Shown here piece after piece: positions 1 through 7,733 of a DNA stretch of 12,657 nucleotides (within the stretch, counting starts at the first letter, position 1; every line of letters starts with the position of its first letter). This DNA is from Candidatus Zixiibacteriota bacterium (lineage in GTDB: Bacteria; Zixibacteria; MSB-5A5; GN15; FEB-12). Below the pieces are notes generated by a model that ran no database searches, was not told the origin of the DNA, and saw only the letters and a program-made list of their open reading frames with translations. The stretch covers positions 1 to 12,657 of the forward strand of contig JACZYS010000013.1 of NCBI GenBank assembly GCA_022570975.1. The letters run 5' to 3'. The position numbers and the translations under genes were made by a program.

Positions 1-462
1 AATATCATCAATCTCTTTTGGAGAGATGTCCTTAATATCTTCACCATATTTCAAATCTCCGAAATATTTCTTTATCAGAAGCTTCATCATCTCTTTTGAA
101 TAATTCTGGTCAGCTACCATTGATACTTTTCCAAAAACAATTACTGCTTCATATTCCACACTCAATTCTGTCGCCGTATCTGCCGGTAAAAGACGTCCCA
201 TTTTTGAAACAGAAAAGCAAACCGCCGAGATGTCTGAGGCATTGGTGCGAGTTTTCCCATACCTGGCTGTATGTATAAATATGGAGTGGCTCTTTTCATC
301 ATAATAAAAAGTGTTCGTATTTAAAAATGGCTGGTTGTTGCTTATGGTAGCCATAACCCCGAACGGAGAAACTCGCAAGAATTCCTTTATCCAATCATCA
401 CCGGCCGCTCTATCATCACGACGCATCTTTGTATATGAGTTTTTTCTTGAATCTTTACACAT
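1..462 (-). CDS. Pyridoxamine 5'-phosphate oxidase-like (NimA-type) flavin-binding protein, C-terminus cut off by window edge
   Basis: Seen: an open frame on the minus strand reads off the left edge with no stop. The proposed start is ATG at 460-462, 2 nt after the stop of the upstream exporter gene, which suggests translational coupling; an in-frame stop lies just upstream at 481-483. A second ATG at 424-426 begins MRRDDR, close to the usual N-terminus of NimA-like proteins, and could be the true start. About 154 residues are visible. Residues around PFGVMATISNNQPFLNTN, then SIFIHTARYGKT and a conserved SVSKMGRLLP stretch, match the FMN-binding split-barrel fold of the PNPOx/nitroimidazole-resistance family. 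Known of the family: they bind FMN or a related cofactor and many reduce small molecules; some reduce nitroimidazoles. Inferred: a small redox enzyme made with the exporter and Lrp regulator. The substrate cannot be read from sequence. Confidence 0.8.
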   Translation of the reverse strand, partial: MCKDSRKNSYTKMRRDDRAAGDDWIKEFLRVSPFGVMATISNNQPFLNTNTFYYDEKSHSIFIHTARYGKTRTNASDISAVCFSVSKMGRLLPADTATELSVEYEAVIVFGKVSMVADQNYSKEMMKLLIKKYFGDLKYGEDIKDISPKEIDDI

Positions 463-464
463 TG

Positions 465-1463
465 TTAACCAGTACCGCTTCTACATTCATTATTTATTAG
501 TCTTGTCTTTGGTCTTATTGTTTGAATATTATCATAATTTTCAACATTAATTTTTTCTTTATCTCTCTTTGCTTTATTTTTGGATGAAATAATAATTAAT
601 ACTGCGGCCAAAATCACCACCGAGCATCCGATTGTCCACCTGCTGATATATTCTCCGGCAATAATGTTACCCAATAGTAAAGCAATAACCGGATTTACAT
701 AAGCATAGGTGGCTATTTTGGACGGTGATGAAACCGTAAAGAGCCAGATATAAACAGCAAATGCGAACGATCCTAAAGTTATCAAATACAACAGCGACCA
801 AATTGATTTCATACTGACGGCTGCAAGTTCAAAACTATTAAACTCGCTTGTGAAGTAAGAAATTATCAAGAGGATAAAACCTCCGGTTATCATCTGCATT
901 CCGGCCCCGACAAATTTGGATTCATGCTGGGGAACGAATTTGGAATAGACCGATCCGATGGCCCAACTAATAGTTGCAACTACAATTATAAATGCGCCGG
1001 TTTTGTCAATTTCAGAACCTATTCCCAGACCGGACGGACTTATCAATTGCCATACCCCTCCAAAACCTAATACGAGTCCAAATATTATGGCTGCTGTTGG
1101 TTTTGATCCTCTGGGAATAACCCATTCAATCAGGACGACCCACAAAGGAACCATGGCAATTAAAAGTGCTGTAAGCCCGGACGGAACTGATACCTCCGCC
1201 CATGTGACCAGACCGTTTCCCCCTACCGCTAATAGGAACCCAATTATTGTAGCAAATCTCCAGTGTTTCAAAGATGGTTTGGAAGCTCCAAGTAATCTGG
1301 CAATCCAATAAATTAAGAGTCCCCCGATTACAAACCTTACGCCGGCCATAAGAAAAGGCGGAATTGTTTCCACGCCCAATCTTATTGCCAGATAGGTAGT
1401 ACCCCAGACAATATATATGGTGGCAAAAGATAAAATTATATACAGGTTCTTTTTGGCAGACAT
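465..1463 (-). CDS. EamA/DMT-family transporter (YedA-like exporter)
   Basis: A 332-residue integral inner-membrane protein with about ten hydrophobic segments, spread over residues 7-293, in two EamA repeats. The first repeat has VWGTTYLAIRLG (20-30) and a conserved second helix (PPFLMAGVRF). The second ends with the family signature YVNPVIALLLGNIIAGE at 255-271. The C-terminal tail (294-332) is charged and cytoplasmic. Family members export amino acids, drugs or other metabolites by a drug/metabolite-transporter mechanism; the substrate is not visible here. It lies 30 nt downstream of an Lrp/AsnC regulator and 2 nt upstream of the flavoprotein. An Lrp-type regulator beside an EamA gene often goes with amino-acid export, so that is the best guess. 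The SD upstream of the ATG at 1461-1463 is weak, so expression may rely on coupling to the regulator. Confidence 0.88.
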   Translation of the reverse strand: MSAKKNLYIILSFATIYIVWGTTYLAIRLGVETIPPFLMAGVRFVIGGLLIYWIARLLGASKPSLKHWRFATIIGFLLAVGGNGLVTWAEVSVPSGLTALLIAMVPLWVVLIEWVIPRGSKPTAAIIFGLVLGFGGVWQLISPSGLGIGSEIDKTGAFIIVVATISWAIGSVYSKFVPQHESKFVGAGMQMITGGFILLIISYFTSEFNSFELAAVSMKSIWSLLYLITLGSFAFAVYIWLFTVSSPSKIATYAYVNPVIALLLGNIIAGEYISRWTIGCSVVILAAVLIIISSKNKAKRDKEKINVENYDNIQTIRPKTRLINNECRSGTG

Positions 1464-1493
1464 TTTAAATTTTATTCTTATTGAAATACTCTT

Positions 1494-1955
1494 TTAGTTC
1501 TCTATATCAATTGGTATTGCACAAGTCTCTTTGTACGATTCCATTACAATTGTAGTTCTGGTTGATTCCACAGAATCAATGGCGCCAATTTTTTTCTTCA
1601 AGAGATGACTGAGAGTTTTGGTTGTTCTGGTTCTTACTTTTAAGAAATAGCAGTCCTCTCCGGCGACATTATATACCTCCTGAACCTCCGGAATCCTGGC
1701 CAACTCCTCGCCAGCCTCTGAGCCAGATGCAATTTCATTGGTCCTGACGAAAATGAAAGCAAGCAACCCATGGTCCAGCCGGGCGGCATTAAGCCTGGCT
1801 TCAAATTTTTCAATAACCCCGTTTTCTTTAAGCTTGCGCAGCCTCTCCGAAGTTGCCGAAGGAACCAGACCAATTCTATTGGATAGCTCTTTATTGGAAA
1901 TCCTGGCATCTTCCTGAAGGAGATTCAAAATCTGGCGGTCAATTTTATCCAACAT
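1494..1955 (-). CDS. Lrp/AsnC family transcriptional regulator
   Basis: Starting at ATG 1953-1955 gives 153 residues, the usual Lrp length. An N-terminal winged helix-turn-helix (MLDKIDRQILNLLQEDARIS, then NKELSNRIGLVPSATSERLRKLKENGVI) is followed by the RAM ligand-binding/oligomerisation domain (FIFVRTNEIASG... VYNVAGEDCYFLKVRTRT ... SVESTRTTIVMES). An in-frame ATG 15 codons upstream (1998-2000) would add MKTEFNLLERLGTNI, but it has no SD. The inner ATG is preceded by AGGA with 9-nt spacing and begins exactly where family members begin. Lrp/AsnC proteins are octamers or dimers of dimers that sense amino acids and often control their own gene and a neighbouring transport gene. A near-perfect palindrome lies over its own promoter at 2017-2037, so autoregulation and control of the exporter are likely inferences. 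Confidence 0.92.
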   Translation of the reverse strand: MLDKIDRQILNLLQEDARISNKELSNRIGLVPSATSERLRKLKENGVIEKFEARLNAARLDHGLLAFIFVRTNEIASGSEAGEELARIPEVQEVYNVAGEDCYFLKVRTRTTKTLSHLLKKKIGAIDSVESTRTTIVMESYKETCAIPIDIEN

Positions 1956-2014
1956 AATATTAGTTCCTAATCTTTCTAATAAATTAAATTCTGTCTTCAT
2001 TCAACTTAAAGTAT

Positions 2015-2054
2015 ATTATATGCTAATTTAGGATATATAACGAATAAAAGTCAA
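2015..2054 (-). promoter_or_regulatory. Promoter region of the Lrp-exporter-flavoprotein operon
   Basis: Two overlapping sigma-70-like readings exist on the minus strand. A perfect -10 TATAAT (2015-2020) has only a poor -35. TTGACT (2049-2054) is a good -35 and has TAAATT at 2025-2030 as its -10 after an 18-nt spacer. Either places the start of transcription upstream of the Lrp start codon. Which is used cannot be decided from sequence. Confidence 0.5.
2017..2037. promoter_or_regulatory. 21-bp near-perfect palindrome, candidate Lrp-type operator
   Basis: The arms are TATATgCTAA and TTAGgATATA around a central T at 2027. Nine of ten base pairs match; only 2022/2032 do not. The palindrome covers the -10 of one candidate promoter and the spacer of the other, in front of the Lrp-type regulator gene. 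Lrp/AsnC sites are typically AT-rich palindromes of about 13-15 bp core, so this fits autoregulation. Binding is inferred, not shown. Confidence 0.55.
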
Positions 2055-2357
2055 CATAGTTCCATAAATTATGAATTTTATTTGATAATTCCAAATAAAA
2101 CAGCCATATCTTGGTTAAGTCTCTTCAGGATAGTTCTTTCAGTTCTATTTGTTATCTCAGCCTCTCTTAGAACAGTCAGTAGTAGTTTATTTCATCTTTT
2201 GGGGTGTATTGGAAAAAAAATTGCGAAGCTGTTTGTTCAAGGTTTGATGAAAGAGGCCTGGCTCATCTGTTTTTTTCTAAAACCTGAATCACCCAAGAGA
2301 ACTTAACGGAAACTTGGTGCAAAGTAAGAACGGATTTATGTTTACATCTTTTCACTA
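2055..2357. other. Intergenic stretch between divergent Lrp operon and purL, no supported gene
   Basis: The only open frame (74 codons from a TTG at 2082) has no SD and no recognisable family, and I do not regard it as a gene. A weak hairpin, GATGA (2246-2250) with TCATC (2263-2267) and a 12-nt loop, is followed by TGTTTTTTT; it could act as a poor terminator or be chance. Several T-runs are present. Nothing else is seen. Confidence 0.5.
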
Positions 2358-2386
2358 TTGACCTTAACTGAGATGCTCTTTATATT
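2358..2386 (+). promoter_or_regulatory. Sigma-70-type promoter of purL
   Basis: The -35 TTGACC (2358-2363) and -10 TATATT (2381-2386) are separated by exactly 17 nt. Transcription would start near 2393, giving a very short leader of about 18 nt with the SD AAGGAG at 2401-2406. The short leader leaves no room for a purine riboswitch downstream of this promoter. Confidence 0.7.
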
Positions 2387-2410
2387 CCCTCTTCATTTTA
2401 AAGGAGTGTG

Positions 2411-4672
2411 ATGACTGTTTTGACCTATAAACAACCGGAAGTTACCGATGAAATGATCAGATTTCATGGTCTGACGCCGGAAGAATACCAAAAGATTCAA
2501 GAAATACTTGGCAGGAATCCTAACTATACGGAACTTGGGATATTTTCTGTCATGTGGTCAGAACATTGCTCTTACAAGAACTCAATTGCCTTAATCAAAA
2601 CACTGCCGCGAGAAGGAAAATATCTTCTGGCCAAAGCCGGCGAGGAAAATGCCGGGGCTGTTGATATTGGTGACGGGCTGGCCGTGGTTTTTAAAATCGA
2701 GTCTCACAATCATCCTTCGGCCATAGAGCCATATCAGGGTGCGGCAACCGGAGTTGGGGGAATCCTGAGAGATATTTTCACCATGGGTGCCAGACCTATT
2801 GCGGCTTTAAATTCGCTCAGGTTTGGGAGTCCGGACAACCCCAGAGTTCGTTATCTTTTGGACGGTGTGGTGAGAGGGATTGGTGACTATGGCAATTCTT
2901 TTGGCGTTCCTACTGTTGGCGGTGAAGTATATTTTGATGACTCATATACGGGAAACCCGTTGGTAAATGCAATGGCGGTGGGCATTGTAAAATCAGACAA
3001 AATTGCTTCGGCAGTTGCCTCAGGCGTTGGAAACGTTCTGATGATTGTCGGCTCCAAAACCGGCCGTGACGGAATCCACGGGGCTACATTTGCCTCCGAA
3101 GAGATAAGCGAAAAATCTACCGAAAAACGCCCTTCGGTTCAGATTGGTGACCCCTTTATGGAAAAACTCCTCCTTGAAGCTACTCTTGAAATTATAAAAG
3201 AGGATTTGATCGTTGGCATTCAGGATATGGGTGCGGCCGGAATAACCTGCTCTACCTCGGAAATGTCAGCCAAAGGTGAAACCGGAGTTGAAATTGACAT
3301 TGAAGAAACCCCGGTAAGAGAAGCTGCCATGACTCCATATGAAATTCTCCTTTCTGAATCTCAGGAAAGAATGCTGGTCTGTGTTAAAAAAGGGAACGAG
3401 TCAAAAGTTGCCGATATTTTTGATAAGTGGGGGCTTGATTCAAAGATTATCGGCAAAGTTACATCAGATAAGATGATGACCATAAAATTTAACGGTGACA
3501 TAGTCTCACAGATTCCATCTGACTCTTTAGTCCTGGGTGGCGGTGCGCCCGTCTATCAACGTGAGACTAAAAGACCGGCCTATATGGATGAGCTTCATAA
3601 AATAGACTTGAGCAGTTATTCCCTTAAACAGGACTGGAATAAAATCCTGCTGAGAATGATGGCTGCACCAAATATCTGCCATAAAGGGTGGGTTCATGAG
3701 CAATATGATTCAACGGTAAGAACCGGAACGGCTGTTGGTCCCGGCTCAGATGCAGCAATTATCAGATTGCGCAAGACAAAAAAATTACTGGCCATGACAA
3801 CCGACTGCAACCCAAGATTTGTTTATACTAACCCAAAAATCGGCACCCGGTCGGCAGTAGCCGAAGCCGCCAGAAATATTGTCTGTTCCGGAGGGAAACC
3901 GTTGGCCGTGACCAACTGTCTCAATTTTGGCAATCCTTACAAGCCGGAAGTTTATTATTGCTTCAGCGAAGCAATCAAGGGGATGGGCGAAGCTTGTGAA
4001 GTATTTGAGACTCCGGTTACAGGCGGAAATGTTTCTTTCTACAACGAGGACCCAGAAGGCGCCGTTTTCCCGACACCTACAATTGGGATGATTGGGCTGA
4101 TAGAAGATTCTTCTCATATCACGACTCAGTGGTTCAAGGATGAAGCTGACTCCGTCTTTCTCCTTGGAGAGACAAAAGAAGAACTGGGAGCATCAGAATA
4201 CCTCAATACCGTTTTCAAGCAGACAAAAGGGGATGTTCCTGTGTTAAATTTGGAAGCTGAGAAAAATCTTCAGGATGCTCTGCTGGATGCTATTAAATCC
4301 GGTTGGATAAAAAGTGCCCATGACACTTCCGAAGGTGGTCTGGCCGTTTCTCTGGCCGAATGTTCAATAAGCAACCGGGAAAGACAACTCGGCCTGACTT
4401 GTGAATTAGACGAAAGCATAAGATATGACTGCCTCTTATTTGGTGAGAGCCAATCACGGGTTGTCATAAGCAGCTCCAAAGAGAACCAATCAAAAGTGAT
4501 TGAGCATTTCGGCAGCAAAAATATTCCGATAAAACTGATTGGTAAAACCGGCGGGGACAGGCTTAAGATTAATAACCTTGTTAATATATCTCTTTTGGAA
4601 CTGACTGATTCATTTTTTAATTCACTTCATAATATTATGGAATCACCCAAGTCAGCAGAGGGGAACATATAA
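2411..4672 (+). CDS. purL: Phosphoribosylformylglycinamidine synthase subunit PurL (FGAM synthase II)
   Basis: About 753 residues, the length of the small, multi-subunit type of PurL. It converts FGAR to FGAM with ATP and ammonia in the fourth step of purine synthesis, in the cytoplasm. Characteristic stretches are ELGIFSVMWSEHCSYKNS (catalytic His 52), ESHNHPSAIEPYQGAATGVGG (nucleotide/magnesium site), IQDMGAAGITCSTSEMSAKG and GGNVSFYNE, in the order of two PurM-like N and C domains. It lacks a C-terminal glutaminase domain, so PurQ and PurS must be encoded elsewhere; neither is next to it. GTG at 2408 is also in frame but sits only 1 nt after the AAGGAG; ATG 2411 is 4 nt away and better, though both are close. 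It has its own promoter just upstream and is followed after 27 nt by the LpxH-type gene on the same strand. Confidence 0.97.
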   Translation: MTVLTYKQPEVTDEMIRFHGLTPEEYQKIQEILGRNPNYTELGIFSVMWSEHCSYKNSIALIKTLPREGKYLLAKAGEENAGAVDIGDGLAVVFKIESHNHPSAIEPYQGAATGVGGILRDIFTMGARPIAALNSLRFGSPDNPRVRYLLDGVVRGIGDYGNSFGVPTVGGEVYFDDSYTGNPLVNAMAVGIVKSDKIASAVASGVGNVLMIVGSKTGRDGIHGATFASEEISEKSTEKRPSVQIGDPFMEKLLLEATLEIIKEDLIVGIQDMGAAGITCSTSEMSAKGETGVEIDIEETPVREAAMTPYEILLSESQERMLVCVKKGNESKVADIFDKWGLDSKIIGKVTSDKMMTIKFNGDIVSQIPSDSLVLGGGAPVYQRETKRPAYMDELHKIDLSSYSLKQDWNKILLRMMAAPNICHKGWVHEQYDSTVRTGTAVGPGSDAAIIRLRKTKKLLAMTTDCNPRFVYTNPKIGTRSAVAEAARNIVCSGGKPLAVTNCLNFGNPYKPEVYYCFSEAIKGMGEACEVFETPVTGGNVSFYNEDPEGAVFPTPTIGMIGLIEDSSHITTQWFKDEADSVFLLGETKEELGASEYLNTVFKQTKGDVPVLNLEAEKNLQDALLDAIKSGWIKSAHDTSEGGLAVSLAECSISNRERQLGLTCELDESIRYDCLLFGESQSRVVISSSKENQSKVIEHFGSKNIPIKLIGKTGGDRLKINNLVNISLLELTDSFFNSLHNIMESPKSAEGNI

Positions 4673-4687
4673 CCAATCTTATCAAAT

Positions 4688-4702
4688 AAGGGTTAGCCCT
4701 TG
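4688..4702 (+). promoter_or_regulatory. Ribosome-binding site deciding a TTG start
   Basis: AAGGG at 4688-4692 lies 7 nt before TTG 4700-4702. An in-frame TAG at 4694-4696 rules out any start further upstream, and the first in-frame ATG is far inside the conserved domain. TTG is therefore the only start that keeps the metal-binding SDAHLG motif. Confidence 0.75.
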
Positions 4703-5437
4703 GCACTTTATATCTTCTCAGACGCACATTTGGGAGCAACTGACTCCGACAACGAAGATGAACGTCTCCAAAAAATTTCGGAGCTTTTTGATCTGGTCAA
4801 AGAGGACGGAGAGAGGCTCATAATTCTTGGCGATCTTTTTGATTTCTGGTTTGAATACAAAAACGCAATCCCAAACGAATATATGAAAATGCTCTCCATG
4901 CTGGCCGAGCTGCGGAAAAGAAATATCAAAATTGATTACGTCGCCGGTAATCATGATTTCTGGATGGGTGATTTTTTCCCAAAACAGATGGGTATTCCAA
5001 TTTATCGGGATGAATTTGAACTGACATATCAGGACAGGAAAATTCATCTTCTTCACGGAGACGGATTATCCAAGAGCGATGTCGGTTACAGGATGTTAAA
5101 AAGAGTTTTTCGCAACCGACTCAATATCTGGCTTTACCGGAAAATTCCACCCGATTGGGGAATTCCGTTAGCCAAATATGTTTCCGGCACCAGCCGAAAA
5201 TATACTTCAAAAAAAGAGAGACTTCAAAAAATTGAAAAGAAGTTCCTTATTGATTATGAAAACTATGCCAGAAAAAAACTAAGCGAGGGATTTGATATTG
5301 TCATTTTGGGACATCTCCACGACCCCAGTTTGGAAAAATTTGAAAACGGCTACTATATCAATTCCGGGGATTTTATTAAGAATTTCAGTTATGTGAAAAT
5401 TGACAGTAGTTCTGTAAAACTGCTTACAATTGATTAG
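4700..5437 (+). CDS. lpxH: UDP-2,3-diacylglucosamine diphosphatase, LpxH-type metallophosphoesterase
   Basis: A 245-residue calcineurin-like phosphoesterase. Its metal-binding motifs occur in order: SDAHLG (Asp8, His10), GDLFDFW (Asp45), GNHDFW (Asn84, His85), HGDGL (His119) and GHLH (His205, His207). LpxH hydrolyses UDP-2,3-diacylglucosamine to lipid X and UMP at the inner face of the cytoplasmic membrane in lipid A synthesis. The middle insert (about 125-190) is rich in aromatic and basic residues, as in the membrane-associated cap of LpxH. E. coli LpxH has GNRDF where this has GNHDFW, the version I associate with Bacteroidota-type homologues. It follows purL by 27 nt, and its TAG stop (5435-5437) overlaps the TAA of the convergent gene. 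Other lipid A genes in the window (lpxA, lpxC) support the call, but a general phosphoesterase cannot be wholly excluded. Confidence 0.82.
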   Translation: MALYIFSDAHLGATDSDNEDERLQKISELFDLVKEDGERLIILGDLFDFWFEYKNAIPNEYMKMLSMLAELRKRNIKIDYVAGNHDFWMGDFFPKQMGIPIYRDEFELTYQDRKIHLLHGDGLSKSDVGYRMLKRVFRNRLNIWLYRKIPPDWGIPLAKYVSGTSRKYTSKKERLQKIEKKFLIDYENYARKKLSEGFDIVILGHLHDPSLEKFENGYYINSGDFIKNFSYVKIDSSSVKLLTID

Positions 5438-6870
5438 CTAAATTCTTCAATCTCAAAACTTAAATCTCTCCACTCCTGAAACCCGCCTTTCAGATGAGTC
5501 ACACTATAGCCTTTACTTTTCAAATATGAAGTCGAAGAAGTTCCTCTTGCTCCACCCATGCAGTAGACATAAATCTCTTTGTCTTTTGGAAGCTGCTCAT
5601 CTGACAGTAGTAATCTTGTATGGGCAATATTACTTGCCCCCGGTATGAAGCCGATCTCTTTGAGTTCCGAGTTTTTTCTAACGTCCAACACGAAGACATC
5701 CGGATTCTTACTGATACCCCTAAAATCATGGACATCAATTTCATCAATACTGGAAACTTGTCCACCGCTTCCAACATAATCTTTCATCGTTTCCGGTGTT
5801 ACAAATGCGGCCACATTATCAAGCCCAATTCTAATCAAATCAGTAACCGTGTCCTTAACCATATCAGAATTAATCACTAAGACTATTTTTTGCTCTTTCT
5901 TTACGAATGAACCAATGCTGTTTGTAAATTCATTTCCTGATTGAGCAAAAAGAGCGTCCGGCAAATGAGATTCTTTATAACTTTCCCAATCTCTGAGATC
6001 TATAATCACAACATTTTCATCTTTAAAAGCGTCTTCAATTTCATCCGGAGAAAGTTCTCTCGGCTCTGGCAGACTTCCCAAAATGTCCGGACCCATTCTG
6101 TTTTCCAATTTCATTCTGGCAAAATAAGACGGAGGCTCTGGCTGACCATCCAATATATAATTTACGAATTTGTCTGACTCAGTTGCGGCCAGAATTGCAG
6201 AATTATTTTTGAGTTCATTTTCCACTGTTGATTCGGGAGCTGTACCGAGTGATTTTCCACAAGCTGATCCGGCACCATGACCCGGCCAGACATATAATTC
6301 CTTTGGAAGAACTTTAAATTTTTGAATAGAATCAAAAAGGGACTCAGCAGATGATTCCATTGTGTTTTCTATTCCAGCTGCTGTTTCAAGTAAATCAGGT
6401 CTTCCAACATCACCTACAAAAATAAAATCTCCGCTGACAATGCCTTTTCTGGAATTTAGTTTTTCATTTTCATCTGAAACAAGAAACACTAAGTGTTCAG
6501 GTGTATGACCCGGGGTGTGCATCACTTTTAACTTGAGAGTTCCGACTGAAATATTATCACCATCTCTTAGAAGTTGATAATTATAATCAGAATTTATTAA
6601 CCACTCATACTTCCAATCTGCATCTCCTTCATCGGAAGCATATATTTTGACGATTCCCCTTTCTGCAAATTCTCTTAATCCGGAAAGATAATCAGCATGT
6701 ATGTGAGTTTCAGTGACTGCAACAATTTTTATGCCGTCTTTGTTGGCGATATTAATATATCTGTCAATATCCCTTTGGGGATCTATCAAGATGGCTTCTT
6801 TTGACTTTTCATCCCCAATCAGGTAAGCATAATGGGCCAGCTTCTTTTCTTTAATTTGTCTCCAATACAT
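5434..6870 (-). CDS. MBL-fold hydrolase fused to two rhodanese domains (persulfide dioxygenase-like)
   Basis: 478 residues. The N-terminal metallo-beta-lactamase domain (1-about 250) has THIHADYLSG (His56, His58, Asp60), HTPGH (His118, His122), SGDFIFVGDVGRPDL (Asp148) and WPGHGAGSACGKS (His198), the pattern of ETHE1-like persulfide dioxygenases. Rhodanese domain 1 (about 275-368) has no cysteine where the catalytic one belongs (around INSD 333-336), so it is probably inactive and structural. Rhodanese domain 2 (about 380-470) keeps the active loop YCMGGARG with Cys437. Known: such fusions oxidise glutathione- or thiol-bound persulfides and shuttle sulfane sulfur in sulfide detoxification. 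The start ATG 6868-6870 is preceded by AGG at 6876-6878. It lies 89 nt downstream of lpxA and may share its transcript. The gene ends convergently against lpxH with overlapping stop codons. Confidence 0.88.
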   Translation of the reverse strand: MYWRQIKEKKLAHYAYLIGDEKSKEAILIDPQRDIDRYINIANKDGIKIVAVTETHIHADYLSGLREFAERGIVKIYASDEGDADWKYEWLINSDYNYQLLRDGDNISVGTLKLKVMHTPGHTPEHLVFLVSDENEKLNSRKGIVSGDFIFVGDVGRPDLLETAAGIENTMESSAESLFDSIQKFKVLPKELYVWPGHGAGSACGKSLGTAPESTVENELKNNSAILAATESDKFVNYILDGQPEPPSYFARMKLENRMGPDILGSLPEPRELSPDEIEDAFKDENVVIIDLRDWESYKESHLPDALFAQSGNEFTNSIGSFVKKEQKIVLVINSDMVKDTVTDLIRIGLDNVAAFVTPETMKDYVGSGGQVSSIDEIDVHDFRGISKNPDVFVLDVRKNSELKEIGFIPGASNIAHTRLLLSDEQLPKDKEIYVYCMGGARGTSSTSYLKSKGYSVTHLKGGFQEWRDLSFEIEEFS

Positions 6871-6876
6871 ATTTGC

Positions 6877-6959
6877 CTAAACTTTAAGATTGTACTAAAT
6901 GTTCCTACTAAAGATAAAAAGTTCAGAATTAATAATAAAGACAAAAGATAAAAGTTTAG
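6877..6959. repeat. 9-bp inverted repeat spanning the lpxA / MBL-rhodanese gap
   Basis: CTAAACTTT (6877-6885) and AAAGTTTAG (6951-6959) are perfect complements. In the minus-strand transcript the first arm follows the lpxA stop immediately and the second overlaps the AGG in front of the MBL-rhodanese start. A direct repeat AAAGATAAAA also occurs at 6910-6919 and 6944-6953. The loop would be 65 nt and AT-rich, so folding is uncertain. Confidence 0.5.
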
Positions 6960-7733
6960 TTACTTTATCATTCCCCTTTTGGTCGAAGCAATAAAATTGA
7001 TTATTTCTGTTACCTGGTCGGTCTCTTCAACATCAGATTTGATTCTCTCAACGGCTTGGGTTGTATTTAGGTTGCTTGAGAAGAGTAGTTTATAGCAGGC
7101 TTCAATTGACTTTAAAGCTTCCTTGGAAAACCCCCGCCTCTTCAAGCCGACAGAATTTATTCCGGTAATTTTTAGCGGGTATCCGGCTACCAGAGCATAT
7201 GGGCAAACATCCTGCTGGAGTCTGTATCCTCCGCCAATCATAGAATGGGCGCCAATTTTAACAAACTGATGAACCGGTAGAATACCACCCAGAATGGCGT
7301 AGTCTCCTATTTCAATATGACCACCCAGATTGACCGAGTTTGCCATGATAACATTGTTCCCCAAGAGGCAATCATGGGCGACATGGGCATAAGACATAAT
7401 CAAACATTCTTCTCCGATAACTGTTTCACCCCGGTCAATTGTGCCTCTGTTGATTGTTACAAATTCTCTGATGATGCAGTTGTTTCCTATTGAAACGGTG
7501 GTTTTTTCTCCGCCAAATTTTAAATCCTGAGGAACGGTGCCAATTACAGCAGAGTGAAAGACTTTTACATTTTCACCAAGTCTGCTTCCACTTGCAATTA
7601 ATGCCGAGGATGCAATCTCTGTATCTTTACCGATAACAACGTCTTCTTCAATGATAGTATAAGGTCCAACAGTGACATTGTCGGCCAGCTCTGCTTTGGG
7701 AGATATTATCGCTGACTTATGAACGTTTGTCAT
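6960..7733 (-). CDS. lpxA: Acyl-[ACP]-UDP-N-acetylglucosamine O-acyltransferase
   Basis: 257 residues (E. coli LpxA is 262). The N-terminal two thirds is a left-handed beta-helix of hexapeptide repeats; the C-terminus is helical (GLKRRGFSKEAL... TKRGMIK). The catalytic His is His120 in SYAHVAHDC, and GTVPQDLKFGGE and VHQFVKIGAH are the usual substrate-site stretches. It transfers a 3-hydroxyacyl chain from ACP to UDP-GlcNAc, the first step of lipid A synthesis. Gly168 aligns by hand with E. coli Gly173, the hydrocarbon ruler that permits a C14 chain; a bulkier residue here shortens the acyl group in Pseudomonas. The start codon overlaps the stop of lpxC/fabZ (ATGA, 7730-7733), so the two are translationally coupled. 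No separate fabZ or lpxD is next to it, because the FabZ function is fused to LpxC. Confidence 0.96.
   Translation of the reverse strand: MTNVHKSAIISPKAELADNVTVGPYTIIEEDVVIGKDTEIASSALIASGSRLGENVKVFHSAVIGTVPQDLKFGGEKTTVSIGNNCIIREFVTINRGTIDRGETVIGEECLIMSYAHVAHDCLLGNNVIMANSVNLGGHIEIGDYAILGGILPVHQFVKIGAHSMIGGGYRLQQDVCPYALVAGYPLKITGINSVGLKRRGFSKEALKSIEACYKLLFSSNLNTTQAVERIKSDVEETDQVTEIINFIASTKRGMIK

Noticed and set aside
958..1311. 117-codon plus-strand ORF antisense to the EamA gene
   Set aside because: Lies wholly inside the exporter coding region in the opposite frame, with no SD or family; a shadow ORF.
1998..2000. Upstream ATG for the Lrp-type regulator
   Set aside because: No SD before it; the inner ATG at 1953-1955 has AGGA with good spacing and matches the family N-terminus.
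2246..2276. Hairpin plus T-run as a terminator
   Set aside because: The stem is only 5 bp, AT-rich, with a 12-nt loop, and no gene ends upstream of it on the plus strand; kept only as a remark.
2082..2306. 74-codon plus-strand ORF from TTG with hydrophobic N-terminus
   Set aside because: No SD, rare start codon, no recognisable family and T-rich composition typical of the intergenic DNA; most likely chance.
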